The notes beneath the pieces were generated by a model. The model saw only the letters and a program-made list of their open reading frames with translations, was not told the DNA's origin and did no database searches. From Leptolinea sp. UBA5366 (lineage in GTDB: Bacteria > Chloroflexota > Anaerolineae > Anaerolineales > Anaerolineaceae): a DNA stretch of 20,020 nucleotides. The stretch lies in the NCBI GenBank assembly GCA_002407845.1, contig DHPK01000029.1, positions 12,892 through 32,911 of the forward strand, written 5' to 3'. Positions 14,710-20,020 of the stretch are shown piece after piece; position 1 is the first letter of the stretch; the number at the start of each line of letters is the position of its first letter. The position numbers and the translations under genes were made by a program.

Positions 14710-15408
14710 ATGTCGAATGATTTTATTGTAAAGCTTAAGCAAGCTGTCTTAGATGGCGATGAGGAAATTGCCCAGTCAGCCGCCCGATCAGCACTGGATT
14801 CTGGGATTGATCCTCTCGAAATCGTCAAATTGTCAATTCAGCCAGCAATGGATGAAATTGGCGATATGTTCCAAAACGGTGATGCATACCTTCCTGAATT
14901 GATCATCGCTGGCGATGCGGCTACCAAAGCGCTCGATTTAATCATGGCAAAACTTGCAGAAAAAGGGCAAGATTTCAACAGCGGCACCGTCGTCTTAGGC
15001 GTTATGTATGGCGACAACCACGATATCGGCAAAAACCTTGTTCTGGCAGTTCTGGCAGCAAATGGTTTCAAAGTGATCGATTTGGGCGTAAACGTTCAGC
15101 CGAAACAGCTGATTGACGCAGCAATCAAGAACAACGCTGACATCATCGCAGCATCCACGCTGATCACTACCTCCCTCCCTTATACCCGGGAATTGATCGG
15201 TCTGCTCACTGCTATGGGCAAACGCGATGACTATTTCTGCATCTTCGGCGGAGGCCCAGTCACCCCTGAATGGGTTGTCAAAGCTGAAGCAGATGGATAC
15301 GGACGGGATGCAAAAGACGCAGTCACGCTCTGCAAAAAACTGATTGAAATCGGCTCACGCTCCAAACTCAGCGAACCGATCATTGAAAATGCTTTAATTT
15401 CCAAATAA
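14710..15408 (+). CDS. Methylamine-type corrinoid protein, module 2 (MtmC-like)
   Basis: The 232-residue protein has a helical cap domain (about 1-88, with DAYLPELIIAGDAATKAL) and a B12-binding domain with Asp102-x-His104-x-x-Gly107 (GDNHDIGKN), where His104 is the expected lower cobalt ligand. DLGVNVQPKQLIDAA, ASTLITTSLPYTRE and FGGGPVTPEW follow. It is clearly homologous to the protein at 5708 but diverged, with an 18-residue or so extra tail after the last common helix (CKKLIEIG). The strong ribosome binding site AAAGGAG is just upstream, 27 bases after the deaminase stop, and the partner methyltransferase starts 16 bases after its end. It probably receives methyl groups specifically from that partner. 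Confidence 0.93.
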   Translation: MSNDFIVKLKQAVLDGDEEIAQSAARSALDSGIDPLEIVKLSIQPAMDEIGDMFQNGDAYLPELIIAGDAATKALDLIMAKLAEKGQDFNSGTVVLGVMYGDNHDIGKNLVLAVLAANGFKVIDLGVNVQPKQLIDAAIKNNADIIAASTLITTSLPYTRELIGLLTAMGKRDDYFCIFGGGPVTPEWVVKAEADGYGRDAKDAVTLCKKLIEIGSRSKLSEPIIENALISK

Positions 15409-15423
15409 GAAGGAGTATACAAA

Positions 15424-16812
15424 ATGAAAAGATCACCTGATATTTATGAAATTCTTGAACGCGCATTCCATGGAGAATATTGCACAGCCAAAGATTGGGA
15501 CCTCAAAAAGATTCCGACAGCAGTCCGCTCGGTATTGAAAAAGTACCGCCTTGAGAACACTTGCGACCCTGATAATCCGGTCAACTTCGATTATGACCTC
15601 GCGGATGAATTCTATAAGGCTGGCTTTGAATTGGCGCTGATGCTTGGTTATTTCGTGGAAGATACCGAAAGAATCATCAAAGTTGACGAAGAAGAATTAT
15701 CTTATGCATTGAAATTTGCTCCCTCCGAACTGTTCCTGGGCGAAGGAAAAGACGGCACCTGGCTGCGATCACGAACTCCAGCCGATCCCTATCCCTGCAA
15801 AGTCGCCTGCTCGCTCGGCATCACTGTCAGTGAAGACATTTTCCTGAAACTGGTCTCCGGTATCGCCCGCGAACGCGAAGTCGATGTTCTTGAAGCTGGA
15901 TCCTTGATCACCGTCAATGGCCACGAAGTGCTCTCGGGCACCCCAATTGAAACATTGATGGGCTATACCCATGGACAGCTGCAGCGGCAAGCCCGAAACC
16001 TCGCCGGTCGCCCCGGAATGGGCGCAATCGGCTCAATTTCGGCTGTGACTGAATTTGGGCAGTTCGGTGCCTATGGCACCCCGGGCGGTTTCTCCAATAA
16101 AGACCTTGCTCTGATCCTGTTCCCATCGGAAATGAAAGTTGACTACCGGACGCTGAACAAAGTTATTCACACACTGAACATGGGCGGCGTGATCAAAGCT
16201 GATTCCCCGTCAATGATTGGCGGTATGGTTGGACCTGCAGAAGGCGCAGTCGTCGCTGAAGTTGCCTGCACCCTGCTCTCCTATGCAATCTTGATGAACA
16301 CAGTTGGCGGCGGTGAAATTTATGACGTTCGCTATCTGTCAAACGTCAACCGCGAAGGTCTCTGGGCGCTGAGCACCGTCAATCAGGCATTGTCCCGCAA
16401 CACGCACTTGATGCTCCATAACATCGCCAATGAAGTTTCAGGCCCATGCACCGAAAACCTGCTGTATGAAATCGCAGCTGGCATGGCAACGCTGGCATGT
16501 TCCGGCGCAACCTTATCCACTGGCCCGCGCAGCGCCGGCGGTAAGATGCATGACCACATCACCCCATTGGAATGCCGGTTCGTCGGTGAAGTTGCTCACA
16601 AAGCTTCCCCAATGCAGCCGAAAGAGGTTAATGACATCGTAAAGAAGATCCTGCCAAAATACGAAGCTACGCTGAAGACCCCTGATCTCGGACGCCGCTT
16701 CCAGGATTGCTACAACCTTGATACGATGCAGCCGATTCCTGAATGGGAAGCGATGTACCGCAAAGTCAAAGATGATGTCCGCGATATGGGCATTCCGTTG
16801 GATAACTTCTAA
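15424..16812 (+). CDS. MtmB-family corrinoid methyltransferase without pyrrolysine, module 2
   Basis: The 462-residue protein is an MtmB-family member over its full length. The N terminus (YEILERAFHGEYCTAKDWDL) is strikingly like MtmB, and AGRPGMG near 194-200, SGPCTENLLYE and the C terminus RRFQDCYNLDTMQPIPEW also align. The pyrrolysine position 202 of MtmB falls exactly on Ile202 (codon ATC, 16027-16029), with no in-frame UAG. By my alignment MtmB Glu229, Glu259, Gln333 and Tyr335 correspond to Leu230, Asp260, Ile and Asn. It is clearly diverged from the paralog at 6390, consistent with a different substrate or a different methyl position. AAGGAG precedes ATG 15424. A terminator-like hairpin follows at 16828-16875, before the module 2 transporter. 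Confidence 0.89.
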   Translation: MKRSPDIYEILERAFHGEYCTAKDWDLKKIPTAVRSVLKKYRLENTCDPDNPVNFDYDLADEFYKAGFELALMLGYFVEDTERIIKVDEEELSYALKFAPSELFLGEGKDGTWLRSRTPADPYPCKVACSLGITVSEDIFLKLVSGIAREREVDVLEAGSLITVNGHEVLSGTPIETLMGYTHGQLQRQARNLAGRPGMGAIGSISAVTEFGQFGAYGTPGGFSNKDLALILFPSEMKVDYRTLNKVIHTLNMGGVIKADSPSMIGGMVGPAEGAVVAEVACTLLSYAILMNTVGGGEIYDVRYLSNVNREGLWALSTVNQALSRNTHLMLHNIANEVSGPCTENLLYEIAAGMATLACSGATLSTGPRSAGGKMHDHITPLECRFVGEVAHKASPMQPKEVNDIVKKILPKYEATLKTPDLGRRFQDCYNLDTMQPIPEWEAMYRKVKDDVRDMGIPLDNF

Positions 16813-16827
16813 ACATTTTCGAATAAA

Positions 16828-16875
16828 TTCTCCTGAATTGGGAAAATCTCCAATCCAGGAGAAACCGAGTTTTTT
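16828..16875 (+). terminator. Hairpin with T-run between methyltransferase 2 and transporter 2
   Basis: TTCTCCTGAATTGG (16828-16841) pairs with CCAATCCAGGAGAA (16850-16863) with one A-C mismatch and an 8-base loop. A run of six T stands at 16870-16875, six bases after the stem. The separation weakens the terminator call; partial termination or a processing site that sets methyltransferase and transporter levels apart is plausible. AGAGG of the next gene begins at 16881. Confidence 0.5.
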
Positions 16876-16892
16876 ACGACAGAGGTAAAACT

Positions 16893-17921
16893 GTGAACAA
16901 GAAAACATCTCTTTTAATTTTCATAGTTATTGTGGGGATTTTCCTCAGTCTGGTCAGCGGAGTTGCTGCTGAAGAACCGAAAGAAGTAAAAATCGTTTTC
17001 TTCAACCAAAGCCCGCTCGAAGAACCTTGGAACACTTCGATGGTACAGTCGATTGAAAGAGTCATGGCTGATCCACCGCATGGTTTGAAGATTTCATATA
17101 AATATGCTGAAAATGTATTAACGCCGGATGCCGAACGGGTCATGCGTGAATATGCAACGATCGGCGCGTTCGATATCATCTGGGCAAATGGCGTTTATAC
17201 AGACGCAGCTGCTGCAATTTCAAGCAGTTTCCCAGAAACTATGGTTGTGGGCACGGGTTCTGGATTTGCTCCCGCAGAAGGAACGAACTTCTTCTGGGGT
17301 CAGACTTACACCCATGAACCGGCTTATCTATTAGGCGTGATTGCCGGATTGATGACCAAATCCAACATCGTTGGTGTTGTTGCTGGATATCCTTATCCGA
17401 ATGTCAACGGTCCAGTCAACGGGTATATTGCCGGTGTTAAATCCGTCAACCCCGATGCTCAGGTAAAAGTCACCTATATTGAAAGCTGGTATGACCCGGC
17501 AAAAGCCAAAGAATCTGCGATCGCTCAATACGCAACCGGTGCTGATTACATTTTCGCAGAACGGCTTGGCGTTTTTGAAGCAGCAAATGAAAGCGGCAAA
17601 TTTGCGTTTGGCAACTATGTCGATCAAAACTCTCTGGCGCCCAAAGCAGTCGTTTCCAGCACCGTCATGATGTGGGATGAAGTTATCCGCGAAGTCATCA
17701 ACCAATGGTATGACGCAAAAGTTGCGGGAAAACCGCTCAGCGCTCCCGGATCTGAAATCTCATTCATGATGAAAGATGGCGGAGGCGATATCGCTCCTTA
17801 CCATGATTTTGCTGAGACGCTTCCGAAAGACGTCGTTGACAAAGTCGCCGAAATTAGACAACAAATTCTTGATGGAGAAATTGAAGTTCCTTTGATTCCG
17901 GAAATGGCAACAACTGATTAA
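16893..17921 (+). CDS. BMP-family (nucleoside-type) ABC substrate-binding protein, module 2
   Basis: The 342-residue protein starts at GTG 16893, with AGAGG 7 bases before and the signal peptide beginning right there (MNKKTSLLIFIVIVGIFLSL...GVAA, cleavage predicted before EEPKEV near residue 26). As in the first binding protein, there is no lipobox Cys. BMP features include FFNQSPLEEPWNTSMVQS near the mature N terminus, IIWANGVYTDAA, FFWGQTYTHEPAYLLGVIAGLM, GYIAGVKSVNPDAQVKVTYIESWYDPAKAKESA and KFAFGNYVDQN. It is well diverged from the protein at 8569, including in the first-lobe segment that contacts ligand in this family, so it probably binds a different molecule. A hairpin (17940-17969) separates it from the ATPase gene. 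Confidence 0.9.
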   Translation: MNKKTSLLIFIVIVGIFLSLVSGVAAEEPKEVKIVFFNQSPLEEPWNTSMVQSIERVMADPPHGLKISYKYAENVLTPDAERVMREYATIGAFDIIWANGVYTDAAAAISSSFPETMVVGTGSGFAPAEGTNFFWGQTYTHEPAYLLGVIAGLMTKSNIVGVVAGYPYPNVNGPVNGYIAGVKSVNPDAQVKVTYIESWYDPAKAKESAIAQYATGADYIFAERLGVFEAANESGKFAFGNYVDQNSLAPKAVVSSTVMMWDEVIREVINQWYDAKVAGKPLSAPGSEISFMMKDGGGDIAPYHDFAETLPKDVVDKVAEIRQQILDGEIEVPLIPEMATTD

Positions 17922-17939
17922 CCGCACTATTTGGCAACA

Positions 17940-17969
17940 AGCCTTCCCCGGCTTTTTCCGGGGAAGGCT
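17940..17969 (+). other. mRNA hairpin between binding-protein and ATPase genes, module 2
   Basis: AGCCTTCCCCGG (17940-17951) pairs perfectly with CCGGGGAAGGCT (17958-17969) around a CTTTTT loop. ATAAGAAAG follows, with no T-run, so a terminator on this strand is unlikely. Position and arm length match the hairpin at 9568-9603 in module 1, though the sequence differs. It probably stabilises the binding-protein message. Confidence 0.6.
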
Positions 17970-17986
17970 AATAAGAAAGAGGAATT

Positions 17987-19510
17987 ATGGAAACTCCGGA
18001 CGTTTTGTTAAGCATTCGCAACCACACCAAACGCTTTGGGGCGCTTACTGCGAACAGTGACATTTCGTTTGATATTCGCTACGGAGAAACCCATTGTCTC
18101 TTAGGAGCCAATGGAGCCGGTAAAAGCACATTAGCCGAATGTCTCTATGGAACTTATAAACCAGATGGCGGTGAAATTTTATACAAAGGGAAGCGGATTT
18201 CATTCAATTCCCCGCGTGACGCTATCAAAGCTGGAATAGGAATGGTTCACCAGCACTTTGTCTTAGTGCCGCCCATGACTGTTTTGGAAAATGTTATTGC
18301 TGGCACTGATATTCCTGGTATTACCCTGAAAATGAAACAGGGATACGAAAAACTTGACCTTCTCTGTAAGAAATTTGACATCAACCTCGATCTAAACGCG
18401 AAAGTTTCACAGCTGTCTGTAGGTGAACAACAATGGGTGGAAATATTAAAAGCACTTTATGTTGGTGTGGAACTTTTGATTTTAGATGAACCGACAGCCG
18501 TTTTGACTCCGAAAGAGACAGAAAAACTCTTTTCGATTTTATCCGCTATGCGCAATAATGGCATTTCGATCATTTTGATCACTCACAAACTGCGTGAAGT
18601 TATGGCAATTTCTGATAACGTCACAGTCTTGCGCAAAGGAAAACACATCGCAACTGTCGAGACCTCCTCCATGAATATGGAAGAGCTTGCAACTCTAATG
18701 GTAGGCCGTGAAGTCATTTTCAGACTAGAAAAAAGCAACGTTCCCAATGGGGAAGTCGTTTTGGAAGTTGACGGATTGACCGCTAAAAACAATGGGGGGC
18801 ATGATTCCCTTCATAATATTTCTTTCAAAGTACACAAACATGAAATCTTAGGCATTGCAGGCGTTGCTGGCAATGGACAGCAGGAACTCTTTGACTGTAT
18901 CGTCGGCGCTGGAAATCAGACTTCTGGAAAAATTTGCCTTGAGGGGAAGGATATCAGCCATCTGCATCCCAAGCAAATTATCGATCTGGGCATTGCGAGT
19001 ATTCCGCCGGACCGGATCAAAGAAGGATTGCTGATGGATTTTAAAATTGAAGAAAATTTAATTCTAGGGAGACAGACTGACAAGAAGTTTTGCCATGGTT
19101 CCATCTTAGATAAAAAAAACATCAACAATTTCGCAATTGAATCGATTCGAAATTATGATATTGCTGTTCTCTCCCCGACGCAAAAAACCCGGCTGCTGTC
19201 CGGTGGGAATCTTCAAAAAATAATTCTTGCCCGCGAACTTTCTCAAAACCCTAAATTTGTAATCGCGAGCTCGCCTACTCGCGGTCTTGACATTGGTGCG
19301 ACAGAATACATCCATAAGCGCCTTTTAGAATTGAGAGACGAGGGAGTAGGAATTCTCTTAGTATCAGAAGATCTTGATGAGATTTTTAACCTCTCTGACA
19401 AAATTGCGGTAATTTACAGAGGAAATATCATCGGCACTGTCCCAGCAGAACGCAGTTACTTTTCTTCTATCGGACTAATGATGGCTGGAATTCCAAGTGA
19501 GGCAGTATGA
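17987..19510 (+). CDS. Nucleoside-type ABC transporter, double ATP-binding protein, module 2
   Basis: The 507-residue protein has two fused ATPase domains. Domain 1 has Walker A GANGAGKST at 40-48, Q-loop HQHFVL, signature LSVGEQQ starting at 143 and Walker B LLILDEPTAVL. Domain 2 again has a degenerate Walker A (GVAGNGQQE), signature LSGGNLQ and a divergent Walker B (FVIASSPTRGLD). The match with the ATPase at 9623 runs over the whole length, but many positions differ, so the two arose by an older duplication or separate acquisition. AGAGGA stands before ATG 17987. The stop overlaps the permease start (ATGA), indicating coupling. Confidence 0.95.
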   Translation: METPDVLLSIRNHTKRFGALTANSDISFDIRYGETHCLLGANGAGKSTLAECLYGTYKPDGGEILYKGKRISFNSPRDAIKAGIGMVHQHFVLVPPMTVLENVIAGTDIPGITLKMKQGYEKLDLLCKKFDINLDLNAKVSQLSVGEQQWVEILKALYVGVELLILDEPTAVLTPKETEKLFSILSAMRNNGISIILITHKLREVMAISDNVTVLRKGKHIATVETSSMNMEELATLMVGREVIFRLEKSNVPNGEVVLEVDGLTAKNNGGHDSLHNISFKVHKHEILGIAGVAGNGQQELFDCIVGAGNQTSGKICLEGKDISHLHPKQIIDLGIASIPPDRIKEGLLMDFKIEENLILGRQTDKKFCHGSILDKKNINNFAIESIRNYDIAVLSPTQKTRLLSGGNLQKIILARELSQNPKFVIASSPTRGLDIGATEYIHKRLLELRDEGVGILLVSEDLDEIFNLSDKIAVIYRGNIIGTVPAERSYFSSIGLMMAGIPSEAV

Positions 19511-20020
19511 AACTTGTAATTGAAAAGAGGGATCAAACAACCCCGCTCTCAACTTTTTTGGGGATTGTCGTTGCAATAATAATTGCGTGCGTCATCAGCG
19601 CTTTATTGATTCTGACGTCCGGATCTGACATTTCAGTAGCGATCTCTTCTCTTTACAGAGGTGCATTTGGTTCAATGAATGCATTCAAAGAAACGCTGGT
19701 TCAATCAACTCCGCTTCTGATGATCAGTCTCGCGATTGTGGTCGCATTCCGCGGACGTGTCTGGAATATTGGAGCGGAAGGTCAATTCTTTGCAGGGGCG
19801 ATCGCTGCTGCCTGGGTCAGCATGAACTATGCTGATCTCCCGCGCCCGCTATTACTGTTCCTGATCTTGCTGGCAGCAGCCATTGCAGGGGGAATTTGGG
19901 GCATCCTTCCAGGCGTATTAAAGGCTTATTGGGGCGTCAGTGAAATCATCGTGACCGTGATGATGAACTACATCATCAAGTACGTTCTATCCTACCTGCT
20001 CTCCAATGCTTGGACGGATG
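19507..20020 (+). CDS. Nucleoside-type ABC transporter permease, module 2, 3'-truncated by the window edge
   Basis: The frame opens at ATG 19507, overlapping the ATPase stop as ATGA, and is still open at base 20020, giving 171 visible residues. The N terminus MKLVIEKRDQTTPLSTF is cytoplasmic. The first membrane helix is at about 17-42 (FLGIVVAIIIACVISALLIL), and further helices lie near 66-82, 95-105, 112-135 and 145-165. VWNIGAEGQFFAGA near residue 86 and SEIIVTVMMNYIIKY near 147 are the signatures also seen in the permease at 11170, so this is the first permease of transporter 2. A second permease gene is expected just beyond the window. Confidence 0.9.
   Translation, partial: MKLVIEKRDQTTPLSTFLGIVVAIIIACVISALLILTSGSDISVAISSLYRGAFGSMNAFKETLVQSTPLLMISLAIVVAFRGRVWNIGAEGQFFAGAIAAAWVSMNYADLPRPLLLFLILLAAAIAGGIWGILPGVLKAYWGVSEIIVTVMMNYIIKYVLSYLLSNAWTD

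Noticed and set aside
1..20020. CRISPR arrays, insertion sequences, tRNA or rRNA genes
   Set aside because: I saw no regularly spaced repeats, transposase-like proteins, terminal inverted repeats or RNA-gene signatures.

Overview
The window looks like a metabolic island from an anaerobic bacterium of moderate, slightly AT-leaning base composition. All supported genes lie on the + strand. It encodes corrinoid (B12)-dependent methyl transfer, several oxygen-sensitive activators and no respiratory genes. The truncated first gene resembles a conserved hypothetical that I associate from memory with Chloroflexota (Anaerolineae); that placement is tentative. Both substrate-binding proteins have plain signal peptides without a lipobox cysteine.

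Layout. Positions 1-1093 hold the end of one unrelated hypothetical gene and a second small one. Positions 1344-5325 form a general methyltransfer unit: a UroD/MtbA-family methyltransferase fused to a thioredoxin-like domain, a MetH-activation-domain-like protein, and a RACo-type [2Fe-2S] reductive activator of corrinoid proteins. A strong hairpin follows at 5369-5396, then a 382-base regulatory gap. From 5708 to the window end runs a second unit with two substrate-specific modules. Module 1 is a corrinoid protein, an MtmB-family methyltransferase, a GntR/UTRA regulator, and a complete BMP-family (nucleoside-type) ABC transporter: binding protein, double ATPase and two permeases. An amidohydrolase of the 8-oxoguanine deaminase group follows. 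Module 2 is a second corrinoid protein, a second MtmB-family methyltransferase, a second BMP protein, a second double ATPase and a permease cut by the window end.

Central observation. Both methyltransferases belong to the monomethylamine methyltransferase (MtmB) family, not the MttB family. Neither contains pyrrolysine: the Pyl202 position of MtmB is Gly203 in the first and Ile202 in the second, and the other residues I recall as lining the Pyl pocket also appear replaced. UAG is an ordinary stop in four genes here. These are therefore probably methyltransferases for something other than methylamine bound through Pyl.

Working model (inference). Two nucleoside-type importers and a purine-deaminase-like enzyme suggest that N-methylated purines, nucleosides or similar N-heterocycles are imported and N-demethylated onto dedicated corrinoid proteins. 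The methyl group would be moved on by the UroD-thioredoxin protein, while RACo and the MetH-activation-like protein rescue oxidised cobalamin. The GntR protein probably responds to the substrate; GGTATT-containing inverted repeats upstream of both units are its candidate operators.
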